A DNA stretch of 64,000 nt from JBKHXF01 sp046566145 (GTDB lineage Bacteria; Actinomycetota; Nitriliruptoria; Nitriliruptorales; Nitriliruptoraceae): assembly GCA_046566145.1 (NCBI GenBank), contig JBKHXF010000021.1, forward strand, positions 10,609 through 74,608, given 5' to 3'. The translations under genes were made by a program, and so were the position numbers. Below, piece after piece: positions 8,712-17,043 of this stretch (positions within the stretch are counted from its first letter, which is position 1; every line of letters begins with the position of its first letter). The notes under the pieces are model-generated. The model was not told the origin of the DNA. It saw only the letters and a list, made by a program, of their open reading frames with translations, and did no database searches.

Positions 8712-9290
8712 GTGGGGGAGCGCAGCACCCTCCTCCTCGCCGGCGTCCTCGTCGGGGCGAGCTTCGGCGTGCTGCGCAGCCGCCGGCTGCAGGACCTCGA
8801 CCGGCGGGCCGGTGAGCTGCTCGCCACCCCGCTCGGCGCGGCCGGCGACGCCGTCGTGTCGGCCGGGACGGACCTCGGGTCGGTGTTCGCCGTCGCCGGC
8901 GCCACGACGGTGCTCGCCGCGACGGGCCGCCGTGACGCGGCCGTGGACGTCGCGGCCGCCGGCGCGGCCGGCTGGGTCGTCGCCCAGGGCGTGAAGCCGC
9001 TGGTCGACCGTCCCCGCCCCTACCAGGCGCACGGGTTCGCCCGGCTCGTCTCGGAGCCGGCGGGGTCGTCGTGGCCGTCCGGGCACGTGGCCGTGGCGGC
9101 CGCTGTCGCCGGGGCGCTCGGCCCGCGCCTCTCCGCCCGGGGCCGGGCCGTCGCCGCCGGCGCGGTCACCTTCGTGGCCGCGTCACGCGTCTACGTCGGG
9201 GTCCACTACCTCAGCGACGTCGCCGCCGGCACCGGCTTCGGGCTCGCCGCCGGCGCGGGCGTGCGTGCCCTGCGCCGGCGGTTCGGCTGA
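8712..9290 (+). CDS. PAP2-family membrane phosphatase
   Basis: 192-residue PAP2 (type 2 phosphatidic acid phosphatase) protein. The three catalytic motifs are present: KPLVDRPRP (K-x6-RP form), PSGH in SSWPSGHVAVA, and SRVYVGVHYLSD (SR-x5-H-x3-D). Several hydrophobic segments place it in the membrane. It probably dephosphorylates a lipid phosphate such as undecaprenyl or phosphatidylglycerol phosphate; the exact substrate is unknown. GTG 8712 starts one base after the tatB stop, implying cotranscription. It ends 11 bases before the convergent mrp stop. Confidence 0.88.
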   Translation: MGERSTLLLAGVLVGASFGVLRSRRLQDLDRRAGELLATPLGAAGDAVVSAGTDLGSVFAVAGATTVLAATGRRDAAVDVAAAGAAGWVVAQGVKPLVDRPRPYQAHGFARLVSEPAGSSWPSGHVAVAAAVAGALGPRLSARGRAVAAGAVTFVAASRVYVGVHYLSDVAAGTGFGLAAGAGVRALRRRFG

Positions 9291-9300
9291 CGCGACCGGC

Positions 9301-10416
9301 TCAGCCGACCGACAGCGGCAGCTGCCGGCCGACGATCCGCTTCTTGGAGGCGGCGAGCTTCTCCGCGACGGCCGAGATCGCCTGCGAGGCGGGCGCGTCC
9401 GGGTCGGCGAGGACCAGCGGGGTGCCGGCGTCGCCGCCCTCGCGCAGGCGGGTGTCGAGCGGGATGCGGCCGAGCACCTCGGTGCCGAGGCTCTCGGCGA
9501 GCTCCTCGCCGCCGCCGGTGCCGAACAGCTCGTGCGCGCTGCCGCAGTCGGGGCAGGTGAAGGTCGCCATGTTCTCGATCACGCCGGCGACGCGCATGCC
9601 GGTCTGCTCGGTGGCCTTGCCGGCCCGCTCGGCGACCTTCTGGGCGGCCTGCTGCGGGGTGGTCACGACGACCATGTCGGCGTCGGGCAGCATCTGCGCG
9701 AGCGAGATGGCGACGTCGCCGGTGCCCGGCGGCAGGTCGCACAGCAGGAAGTCGAGCTCGCCCCAGTAGACGTCGGCGAGGAACTGCTGCAGCGCCCGGT
9801 GGAGCATGGGTCCGCGCCAGATGACGGAGCGGTCGGGGTCGGTGAAGAACCCGATCGAGATCACCTTGCAGCCGTGGGCCTGCAGCGGCATGACCATGCC
9901 CTCGAAGGCGACCGGCTTGCCGGAGACGCCCATCATCCGGGGGATCGAGTAGCCCCATATGTCGGCGTCGAGCACCCCGACGGCGTAGCCCTGCTTCGCG
10001 AGCGCCACCGCGAGGTTGACGGTGACCGAGGACTTGCCGACCCCGCCCTTGCCCGAGGCGACGGCGATGACCTTGGTGTCGGAGTCGTCCTTGGCGAAGG
10101 CGATGTCCATGGCCGGGTTGGCCGCGCCGGCCTGCGCACGCAGCGACTGCGACAGCCCCTGGCGCTCCGCGTCGGTCATCGACCCGAACGCGAGCTGCAC
10201 GTCGGTGACCCCCTCGAGGGTCTGCACCGCGGCGGTGACGTCCTGGGTGATGCGGTCCTTGAGCGGGCAGCCCGGGATGGTCAGCTTGATGCGCACCCCG
10301 ACCGTGCCGCCGTCGATCACCACCTCGTCGACCATGCCGAGCTCGGTGATGGGCTTGTTGATCTCGGGGTCGTCGACGGTCGCGAGGACCTCGAGGACCT
10401 GCTCCTCGGTGGGCAC
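9301..10416 (-). CDS. mrp: Iron-sulfur cluster carrier ATPase Mrp/ApbC
   Basis: 371 residues. An N-terminal MIP18/DUF59 domain (1-90) is followed by an NBP35/Mrp P-loop ATPase with the deviant Walker A GKGGVGKSS (122-130). Further motifs are LLCDLPPGTGD, ENMATF and a TCPDCG pair of cysteines that bridges an Fe-S cluster in the dimer. The family carries Fe-S clusters to apo-proteins in the cytoplasm. In mycobacteria mrp (Rv1229c) likewise lies near sigE-tatB on the opposite strand. ATG 10416 gives a full-length domain; TACCCT at 10523-10528 (minus) may be its -10. Confidence 0.93.
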   Translation of the reverse strand: MPTEEQVLEVLATVDDPEINKPITELGMVDEVVIDGGTVGVRIKLTIPGCPLKDRITQDVTAAVQTLEGVTDVQLAFGSMTDAERQGLSQSLRAQAGAANPAMDIAFAKDDSDTKVIAVASGKGGVGKSSVTVNLAVALAKQGYAVGVLDADIWGYSIPRMMGVSGKPVAFEGMVMPLQAHGCKVISIGFFTDPDRSVIWRGPMLHRALQQFLADVYWGELDFLLCDLPPGTGDVAISLAQMLPDADMVVVTTPQQAAQKVAERAGKATEQTGMRVAGVIENMATFTCPDCGSAHELFGTGGGEELAESLGTEVLGRIPLDTRLREGGDAGTPLVLADPDAPASQAISAVAEKLAASKKRIVGRQLPLSVG

Positions 10417-10486
10417 GGCGGCACCTTCCTGGTGGAGGGCATGGGGGCGGGGTCGCCGGCGCGGCGGGGGGCGCGGCGGGGGAGGT

Positions 10487-10512
10487 GGTGACGCCGCGGT
10501 CCGCGCGTCACC
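10487..10512 (-). terminator. Hairpin between the PilB-like gene and mrp
   Basis: Arms GGTGACGC and GCGTCACC (8 pairs) enclose a 10-base GC-rich loop in the 121-base gap after the PilB-like gene and before mrp. There is no T-run, as usual in this genome. It may end the upstream transcript; the evidence is the inverted repeat only. Confidence 0.4.
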
Positions 10513-10537
10513 CGGACCCGGGAGGGTACCGGTGCCC

Positions 10538-12895
10538 TCAGGCCCCGAACTTGCGCTGCAGCTGCGCCTGGATGCGGCTGAGCAGCTCGCTCTCCTCGAA
10601 CGGCTTCACGAGCACGTCGTCCACGCCGGCGGCGATGGCCTCGTCGTGCACGGTCCGGTCGTCGTCGCCGGTGATGGCGACGACGGGGACGTGGCGGCGG
10701 CGGTCGTCCGCCCGGATCGCCTCGCACACGGCCGTCCCGGACATGTCGGGCAGGTGCAGGTCGAGCAGGACCAGGTCGGGGCGGTGCACCTTGTGCAGGT
10801 CGATGGCGGTCTGGCCGTCGGCGGCCTCCAGCAGGATCCAGTCCTCGTCGAGCAGGGCACCGAGCAGGTCGCGGACGCTGTCGTCGTCGTCGACGACCAG
10901 CAGGGTGCCGCCGTGGAACGCGCCGCTGGTGTCGTCGACCCGGAGCGTCGAGTCGCCGAACGGGGTGACGGACCGCACCGAGCCGCTGCCCGGCAGGCGC
11001 AGGTCGCCGTCCTCGTCCGCGTCCTCGTCGACCGGGGTCACCTCGATGTCGACGTCGTTCGCCTCGTCCCGCGACCGGGTGGGGGACTCGGCCGGTCGGG
11101 TCGCGATGGTGGCCGCGAGCTCCGCGATGCGGTCGGCATCGGCGCGGGCACGGTCGGTGCGCAGGGACTGCTCCGGGGTGACGCGGGCGACCTCCGCCAG
11201 GGTGGTGAGCCCGGCGAACGCCTTGGCCAGCCCGTCCTCGCGGAGCGTGCGCATGCCCTCGGTTCGGGCCAGGGCGCCGAGCTGCAGCTCCGACCCACCC
11301 TCGATGATGAGCTCCCGCATCCGCGGCGTGACCTGCAGGGTCTCGTACAGGCCGAGCCGCCCGAGGTAGCCGGTCCGGTCGCAGATCTGGCAGCCACGGC
11401 CCTCGACGAGCTGGTGGTCGGCGACGTCCTCCTCGACGAGACCGAGCAGCTTGAGGGTCCGCGGATCCGGGCGGGTCGGCTCGGCGCAGTGGGGGCACAC
11501 GACCCGGGCGAGGCGCTGGGCGACGATCAGCAGCAGCGACGACGCGATGAGGAAGCGCTCCACGCCGAGGTCGACGAGCCGGACGATGGTCGACGGGGCG
11601 TCGTTGGTGTGGAGGGTGGAGAGCACCAGGTGCCCGGTGAAGGAGGCCTCCATCGCGAGCTCGGCGGTCTCGCGGTCGCGGATCTCACCGACCATCACCA
11701 CGTCGGGGTCCTGGCGCAGCACGGTGCGCAGGCCGCGGGCGAACGTCAGGTCGATCTTCGGGTTGACCTGCGTCTGGTTCACGCCCTCGAGCTGGTACTC
11801 GATCGGGTCCTCGAGCGTGATGATGTTGCGGACCTCGTCCACGAGCGAGCCGAGCCCGGCGTACAGCGTCGTGGTCTTGCCGGAGCCCGTCGGGCCGGTG
11901 ATGACGACGAGGCCCTGCGGGCGGGCGAGCGCCGAGTCGAAGCGGTCGCGCACGTCGGGCGACATCGCGAGGTCGTCGACGTCGAGCCGCTCGGCGCCCT
12001 TGCGGAGGAGCCGCATCACGACGGTCTCGCCGAACATCGTCGGCATCGTCGAGACGCGCAGGTCCACCTCGGACCCTTGCACGCGGATCATGGAGCGGCC
12101 GTCCTGGGGGCGCCGGCGCTCGGCGATGTCCAGGTTCGACATGATCTTCAGCCGCGACGTGAGCGCCGGGCCGATGTGCTTGGGCACCCGCATCGTCTCG
12201 CGCAGCATCCCGTCGATGCGGTAGCGCACGCGCAGGTGCTCTCGCTCCGGTTCGACGTGGATGTCGGAGGCGCGGGTGCGGACGGCGTCGGCGAGCACGG
12301 CGTTGGCGAGCCGGATGATCGGCTGGTCGTCCAGCTCGCCCGTCTCGGCGACCTCGACCTGCCCCTCGCGGGCCCGGTCCTGCACGACCACGTCGGAGTC
12401 GCCGAGCGCGCCGACCATGTCGAGGGCGGCCTGGTCGGAGCCGTAGGCGCGCTTCAGCGCCAGCTCCAGCGAGGAGGCGTTCGCCACGACCGGGCGCACC
12501 GCACGGACCCCGCTCGCGAGCCGGAGGTCGTCGAGGGCCACGACGTTGGTCGGGTCGGACATCGCCACGATCAACGTGCCGTCGGGGTCGATCCGCAGCG
12601 GCAGCACGTCGTGGCGCTCCGCGAGCTTGCGCGGGACCTTGCCGAGCGCCGAGCTCTCCGGTCCGACGGCGGCGAGGTCGACGGTCTCGAGGTTGAGCTG
12701 CGTGGCCAGGGCGTGGGTGATGGCGTCCTCGCTGGCGAGGCCCAGCGCCACGATGGTGCTGCCCAGCCGCCGGCGCCGTCCCCCGGCCGTCTGCGCGGCC
12801 AGCGCGTCGTGGAGCTGGGACTCGTCGATGACCCCCCCGTCGATGAGGATCTCGCCCAGCCGGCGCCGCCTCCCTGCCGATGTCGCCACCCGCAC
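10538..12895 (-). CDS. PilB/GspE-type ATPase with MshEN domain fused to a receiver domain
   Basis: 785-residue fusion. Two MshEN-like c-di-GMP-binding motifs (RLGEILIDGGVIDESQLHDAL-type repeat) lie at about residues 12-32 and 43-63. The type II/IV secretion ATPase core follows: Walker A GPTGSGKTT (334-342), LEDPIEYQ, VGEIRDRET (402-410), STLHTND, and a zinc tetracysteine at C467, C470, C502 and C505. After a linker (580-660) comes a CheY-like receiver domain (663-782) with DD669-670, phospho-acceptor D712 and K764. GTG 12895 is the likely start; TATGCT at 12917-12922 (minus) fits a -10. No pilin, PilC, PilM or PilT gene is in the window. Role (pilus assembly or secretion) is inference. Confidence 0.88.
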   Translation of the reverse strand: MRVATSAGRRRRLGEILIDGGVIDESQLHDALAAQTAGGRRRRLGSTIVALGLASEDAITHALATQLNLETVDLAAVGPESSALGKVPRKLAERHDVLPLRIDPDGTLIVAMSDPTNVVALDDLRLASGVRAVRPVVANASSLELALKRAYGSDQAALDMVGALGDSDVVVQDRAREGQVEVAETGELDDQPIIRLANAVLADAVRTRASDIHVEPEREHLRVRYRIDGMLRETMRVPKHIGPALTSRLKIMSNLDIAERRRPQDGRSMIRVQGSEVDLRVSTMPTMFGETVVMRLLRKGAERLDVDDLAMSPDVRDRFDSALARPQGLVVITGPTGSGKTTTLYAGLGSLVDEVRNIITLEDPIEYQLEGVNQTQVNPKIDLTFARGLRTVLRQDPDVVMVGEIRDRETAELAMEASFTGHLVLSTLHTNDAPSTIVRLVDLGVERFLIASSLLLIVAQRLARVVCPHCAEPTRPDPRTLKLLGLVEEDVADHQLVEGRGCQICDRTGYLGRLGLYETLQVTPRMRELIIEGGSELQLGALARTEGMRTLREDGLAKAFAGLTTLAEVARVTPEQSLRTDRARADADRIAELAATIATRPAESPTRSRDEANDVDIEVTPVDEDADEDGDLRLPGSGSVRSVTPFGDSTLRVDDTSGAFHGGTLLVVDDDDSVRDLLGALLDEDWILLEAADGQTAIDLHKVHRPDLVLLDLHLPDMSGTAVCEAIRADDRRRHVPVVAITGDDDRTVHDEAIAAGVDDVLVKPFEESELLSRIQAQLQRKFGA

Positions 12896-12988
12896 CCGCC
12901 CGTCGTCGTGGGCGCGAGCATACGTCCGCGTCGGCTGCGGGGTGGCCGACCGGCCCGGACGCGGCGCGGCCCTGCCGGCGGCCGGGGG

Positions 12989-12994
12989 TAGCCT
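12989..12994 (+). promoter_or_regulatory. Putative -10 element of the LppM-like gene
   Basis: TAGCCT lies 67 bases before the TTG start, in the gap between divergent genes. It follows the TA[CG][CG][CG]T form recurring before genes of this window. No -35 is evident. Confidence 0.3.
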
Positions 12995-13061
12995 CGCGGG
13001 CCGCCGACCCGGCGTCCCGCCGCGTCGTCCGCGCTCCACCCCGCGTCCCACCGAGGCCCCG

Positions 13062-13844
13062 TTGCCGAAGCGCCCGCCGCGCCGTCACGCCTCCGCCGTG
13101 CTGCTGGCCGCGCTCGCGGTCCTGCTGGTGGGCTGCGAGCTGTCGTTCGCCACCGACGTCGTGGTCGACGCGGACGGCTCCGGGACCGTCGAGCTCGCCG
13201 TCGCCGTGGACGAGGAGCTCGCCGGGCTGCTGGCCGACGCCGGGGTGGACCTCCGGCTCGGGCTCGACGAGGCCGCGGCCGCCGCCAGCCCCGCGTGGGA
13301 GCTGACGGAGCTCGCCGGGCTCGAGGAGGGCGCCTTCGGGGTGCGGATGCGCTCGCGCTTCACCGACCCCGATGACCTGGCCGCCCGGGTCGCCGACCTG
13401 CAGTCGGCCCTGGGTCCCGAGGACGGCCGGCTCGTGGAGCGGCTCGACCTCGACGTCACCGAGGAGGGCGCCGCGACGTTCGTCGCGGAGGCCGGGGTGG
13501 TCCCGCCGACGGTGGTGGGCGCCGAGGGCGACGGCGTCGAGTTCGACGGCGACGACCTCGCGGCGCTGCTGGCCGAGGACGGCGACCGGCTCGTCACCGC
13601 GGAGCTGCGGGTCACGTTCCCCGGGCCCGTCGTCGAGCACGACGGCGACGAGGCGGCCGGCGCGACCGTGGCGTGGCGTCTGCCCGTGGGGGAGACGCGG
13701 ACCCTGACGGCGCGCAGCGACCCGCCGGCGGATCGCAGCGGCGTCCTGGCGCTCGCGGTGGCGGCGGTCGCCGCCGCCGGCGCGGCCGTGCTCACGCTGG
13801 GGTTCCGGGCCGTCGGCCGCCGGCGCTTCCGCCGGCCGGGCTGA
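13062..13844 (+). CDS. LppM-like lipoprotein with C-terminal membrane helix
   Basis: 260 residues. A basic N-terminus leads into a lipoprotein signal with lipobox LLVGC (C about residue 26). A beta-rich LppM-type domain (about 28-215) begins ELSFATDVVVDADGSG, and a C-terminal membrane helix (LAVAAVAAAGAAVLTLGF) is followed by a basic tail. The mycobacterial LppM domain is linked to envelope lipids, but its biochemical role is unsettled. The TTG start at 13062 is preferred because it begins a sensible signal peptide and follows CCGAGG; the longer frame upstream has no signal. Anchored at both ends, the protein would sit flat on the outer face of the membrane. Confidence 0.75.
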   Translation: MPKRPPRRHASAVLLAALAVLLVGCELSFATDVVVDADGSGTVELAVAVDEELAGLLADAGVDLRLGLDEAAAAASPAWELTELAGLEEGAFGVRMRSRFTDPDDLAARVADLQSALGPEDGRLVERLDLDVTEEGAATFVAEAGVVPPTVVGAEGDGVEFDGDDLAALLAEDGDRLVTAELRVTFPGPVVEHDGDEAAGATVAWRLPVGETRTLTARSDPPADRSGVLALAVAAVAAAGAAVLTLGFRAVGRRRFRRPG

Positions 13845-13871
13845 CCGCGACCGGCGCCGCGGCGGGTCAGC

Positions 13872-14645
13872 TCACTGCGGGCTGAGCTCGACCATCGTGC
13901 AGTCGCGCTTCCACCGCTCGAGCGCGCCGTCGCCGTCGGGCAGGTTCAGGCGCGTGCCGAGCCCCATGCCAGCGATCTTCTCGAACTCGTCGGAGTCGTT
14001 GGCGACGACGCGGACGTTCGCCTTCAGGCGGCCGATGGACGCCTTGATGTCCTTCGACTTCACGACCATCTCGACGACGTCGCACGCCTCGAGGTTCGGC
14101 AACTCCTGCTCGATGCCGCCCTTGATGACGAACAGCTTCTTGCCCTGCTGCACGTACCAGGCGGGGCGCGTCGCGGTGGAGCCGTCCTGCTGCGGGATGT
14201 CGAGCCAGACGATGGCGCCCTTCTTCAGGGCGGCCTCGGCGGCGTCGGGCAACACGCCCGTCGCGGTGAGCGACTGGGGGGCCTCGATGAACACCGGGAT
14301 CCGGCCGGCCTCCTGCCCGTCGACGAGGAACACCAGCGCGTGCTCGCGCGTGTCGTCGATGCGGATGTCGTCCTTCACCTCGAGGCGGAACAGGTCCTCG
14401 AACATCTCGCCGCGCAGCTCGAGCAGGCGCGCCGGGCGCTCCCAGATGATGCGCCCCTCGCCGTCGAGCAGCAGGATGACCTCCTCGGTCATGCCCTGCG
14501 GGCCCTTGTAGACGCGGTTGACGTTGAACGGCTGCGAGAACGCCGGCAGCTCGCCCAGCACCCGGATGACCGGGTCGGGCATGCCGGTCTCCTCGAAGGT
14601 CTGGCGGTCGTACGCCATCGCCGACATCAGCTTCACGCGCGCCAT
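13872..14645 (-). CDS. Conserved protein, possibly with a split-barrel flavin-type domain
   Basis: 257-residue soluble protein. The N-terminal half (MARVKLMSAMAYDRQ onward, about 1-130) has no feature I can assign. The C-terminal half contains TRPAWYVQQGKKLFVIKGG, then EQELPNLEACDVVEMVV and SKDIKASIGRLKANVRVV. That strand pattern recalls pyridoxamine-5'-phosphate-oxidase-like proteins, which often read RPxWY-x-G-x-x-[LF]-x-[VI]. I give this as a weak resemblance only. ATG 14645 is preceded by GAGAGG and by a minus-strand TACGCT at 14695-14700 (-10). It is a single-gene unit. Confidence 0.65.
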   Translation of the reverse strand: MARVKLMSAMAYDRQTFEETGMPDPVIRVLGELPAFSQPFNVNRVYKGPQGMTEEVILLLDGEGRIIWERPARLLELRGEMFEDLFRLEVKDDIRIDDTREHALVFLVDGQEAGRIPVFIEAPQSLTATGVLPDAAEAALKKGAIVWLDIPQQDGSTATRPAWYVQQGKKLFVIKGGIEQELPNLEACDVVEMVVKSKDIKASIGRLKANVRVVANDSDEFEKIAGMGLGTRLNLPDGDGALERWKRDCTMVELSPQ

Positions 14646-14749
14646 GCTGGGGCGACCTCTCGGTGGGCAGGACGGGGAGGTGGAGTGGGCGGGGAGCGTA
14701 GCCGAGCGCCCTCCCCACCCCGAAGGCGGCCGCGTCAGTGGGCTGGGGG

Positions 14750-15175
14750 TCAGGGCGCCAGGGCGACCGCGTGCTCGTCGAGGAAGGTGAGCAGGCGCGG
14801 CGACGGGCCGGCCGCCTCGAGCTCGGCTCGGCCCATCCACGCGGCGTCGGTCACGTCGTCGCCGGCGACCGGGGCGCGCCCGTCCGCGTCGACGACCTCG
14901 GCGTGGAAGTCCAGCACGACGAAGTGGACGCCGGCGTCGGGGTCGCGGACCTCGAGGTGCCCGACCAGCCCGCCGACCTCGACCGTGAGGCCCGTCTCCT
15001 CGGCCACCTCGCGGGCGACGGCCTCCTCGAGCGACTCGCCGGGCTCCTGGCGGCCGCCCGGCAGCGACCAGGCCCCCCGCGCCGGCGGGTTGCCGCGCCG
15101 GACGACGAGCAGCCGCCGGCGCTCGTCGCGCACCACGGCACCGACGGCGACGGTCGGGCGGGGCAGGTCGGGCAC
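14750..15175 (-). CDS. Nudix hydrolase
   Basis: 141-residue Nudix protein with the complete box G-x5-E-x7-REUxEExGU in GGRQEPGESLEEAVAREV and AEETGL (about residues 37-59). The family hydrolyses nucleoside diphosphates linked to another group; small actinobacterial members include MutT-like and ADP-ribose types, and the substrate here cannot be read. GTG 15175 is chosen because CAGGAG precedes it by 8 bases and the frame upstream is not conserved in character. It is divergent from the acyl-CoA dehydrogenase. Confidence 0.85.
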   Translation of the reverse strand: MPDLPRPTVAVGAVVRDERRRLLVVRRGNPPARGAWSLPGGRQEPGESLEEAVAREVAEETGLTVEVGGLVGHLEVRDPDAGVHFVVLDFHAEVVDADGRAPVAGDDVTDAAWMGRAELEAAGPSPRLLTFLDEHAVALAP

Positions 15176-15334
15176 GGTGGGCGCTCCTGGTGATGGGCCC
15201 GCGGGGCGGGGCTGCCGCGTCGGTCGGGCGGTAGCGTGCCAGCCGAGGGTGCGGGCCCTCCACCCGGCACACGTCCCGGCACCCGCCGTGGACGCCACCG
15301 TGCACCGTCACCGCGCAGCAAGGGAGCCAGACGC

Positions 15335-16501
15335 ATGCGCAGGATCACCGTCGACGACCCCACCACCGAGCTCGCCGAGCTCCGGGCCAACGCGCGTCGC
15401 TTCTGCGACGAGATGGTGCGCCCCGGCGCCCGCGACCGCGACCGCGACGAGTCCTTCCCGAAGGACCTCGTCGAGCAGATGGCCGAGGTCGGGTTCCTCG
15501 GTGCCGCCATCCCCGAGGAGTACGGCGGGATGGGGCTCGACGCCCACGGCTACCAGATCATCGTCGAGGAGGTCGGCGCCGCCGACTCGTCCATGCGCTC
15601 GATGGTCAGCGTGAACCTCGGGCTGTTCTCGATGTCGCTGCTGAAGTGGGGCACCGACGCGCAGAAGGAGCGCTGGCTGCCGGGCTGCGCCGCCGGCCGG
15701 CTCGGCGCGTTCGGCCTGACCGAGCCCGACGCCGGGTCGAACCCGTCACAGATGCGCTCGCGCGCCGAGAAGGTCTCCGACGGCTGGGTCATCAACGGCG
15801 CGAAGGTGTACATCACCAACGGGTCGCTCGGTGCGGTCACGATGTACTTCGCCCGCGCGTTCGACGGGGACACCGACCTCGGCATCACCTGCTTCCTCGT
15901 CCCGCAGGACGCCGAGGGCTACGACGGCAAGCAGATCCACGGCAAGCTCGGCCTGCGTTCCGGCGACACCGCCGAGCTGGCCCTCACCGACGTCCACGTC
16001 GGCGACGACGCGGTCCTCGGTGAGGTCGGCGGCGGCATGAAGGTCGCGCTGTCGGCGCTCGACAACGGCCGCTTCTCGCTGTCGGCCGGGTGCGTCGGGC
16101 TGGCGCGTGAGGCGCTGGAGGTCGGGCTGAACTACGCGTTGGAGCGGGAGCAGTTCGGCCGTCCGATCGCCGGGTTCCAGCTCGTGCAGGAGCTGCTCGC
16201 CGCGATGCACGTCGACTATTCGGCCGCGAAGGCGCTGGTGGACAAGGTCGCCGTGAAGAAGCAGGCCGGGGAGCGCTTCACGCAGGAGGTCTCGACCGCG
16301 AAGCTGTTCGCGACCGAGGCGAGCGTGCGCTGCGCCGACCGGGCCGTGCAGATCCACGGCGGCCACGGCTACATCGATGAGTACCCGGTCCAGCGGATGC
16401 TGCGCGACGCCCGCGTGACGACGCTGTACGAGGGCACGAGCCAGATCCAGCACCTCATCCTCGGCCGGCAGCTCACCGGGATCAACGCCTTCACGTCGTG
16501 A
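15335..16501 (+). CDS. Acyl-CoA dehydrogenase (short-chain/butyryl type)
   Basis: 388-residue FAD enzyme oxidising acyl-CoA to 2-enoyl-CoA. It has the N-terminal helical domain, the FAD-contact segment FGLTEPDAGSNPSQ, the middle beta domain, and a C-terminal helical domain with REQFGRPI, QIHGGHGY and the catalytic-base segment YEGTSQIQ (the E is the base in short- and medium-chain enzymes). ATG 15335 follows AGGGAG. The next gene's GTG overlaps its stop, giving an acyl-CoA dehydrogenase/alkyltransferase-like pair. TAGCGT at 15232-15237 is a possible -10. The acyl chain preference is not determinable. Confidence 0.92.
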   Translation: MRRITVDDPTTELAELRANARRFCDEMVRPGARDRDRDESFPKDLVEQMAEVGFLGAAIPEEYGGMGLDAHGYQIIVEEVGAADSSMRSMVSVNLGLFSMSLLKWGTDAQKERWLPGCAAGRLGAFGLTEPDAGSNPSQMRSRAEKVSDGWVINGAKVYITNGSLGAVTMYFARAFDGDTDLGITCFLVPQDAEGYDGKQIHGKLGLRSGDTAELALTDVHVGDDAVLGEVGGGMKVALSALDNGRFSLSAGCVGLAREALEVGLNYALEREQFGRPIAGFQLVQELLAAMHVDYSAAKALVDKVAVKKQAGERFTQEVSTAKLFATEASVRCADRAVQIHGGHGYIDEYPVQRMLRDARVTTLYEGTSQIQHLILGRQLTGINAFTS

Positions 16502-16866
16502 CGTCCGGTGGGCCGGGCGCCGGCGGTCGTGGCGGCGGCGGGGTCCGGGGCGACGGCTGGCCGGCGCCACCGGGTGGCTGGCTGCAGCCGCCGGCGCGGC
16601 TGACGCCGTTCCAGGAGGCGGTGGTCGCGGTCGTCCGGGCGCTGCCCGCCGGCGAGGTCGTCACCTACGCCGAGGTGGCCCTGGAGGCCGGGCACCCCGG
16701 CGCGGCGCAGGCCGTCGCGAACGTGCTGCGGCGCGTGCCGGGCCTGCCGTGGTGGCGGGTCGTGCCGACCTCGGGGCGGCTCTACCGCACCCACACGCCG
16801 GTCCAGCAGCCGCTGCTCGGGGCCGAAGGCGTCGAGGTCGACGGGGAGCGCTGGGTGATCGGCTGA
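16498..16866 (+). CDS. Alkyltransferase-like DNA-binding protein (ATL, MGMT family)
   Basis: 122 residues. A glycine-rich start is followed by the MGMT C-terminal DNA-binding fold: TPFQEAVVAVVRALPAGEVV, YAEVALEAG and VANVLRRVPGLPWWRVVPTSG. The alkyl-acceptor cysteine of the PCHRV motif is replaced by tryptophan (PWWRV), and even the usual ATL histidine is a tryptophan. It therefore cannot transfer alkyl groups; ATLs bind O6-alkylguanine and hand the lesion to nucleotide excision repair. GTG 16498 overlaps the previous stop (GTGA). Confidence 0.83.
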   Translation: MTSGGPGAGGRGGGGVRGDGWPAPPGGWLQPPARLTPFQEAVVAVVRALPAGEVVTYAEVALEAGHPGAAQAVANVLRRVPGLPWWRVVPTSGRLYRTHTPVQQPLLGAEGVEVDGERWVIG

Positions 16867-17043
16867 CGGGCCGCCTCGTCCCGCGGTCGGGTCGCATCGC
16901 AGCGAGGTCCAACCGGGGCCCCCGACCCGCCGACGCGCCGACGGCCGGGCACGCGTGGCGTGCCCGGCGAACGGGTCGAGAGTGGTCGGTTCGAGTCGGG
17001 TGCGGGAGTGGTGCGGCGGGGTGGCGGTGGGTCCGGACGCGGC

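Noticed and set aside
4030..10416. Horizontal acquisition of the sigE region
   Set aside because: Base composition and codon use match the surroundings and the gene order is the ancestral actinobacterial one.
16960..17020. GGTTCGAGTC, resembling a tRNA T-loop, in the gap before the HNH gene
   Set aside because: The flanking bases cannot form the 5-pair T stem and no acceptor or anticodon arm can be folded around it.
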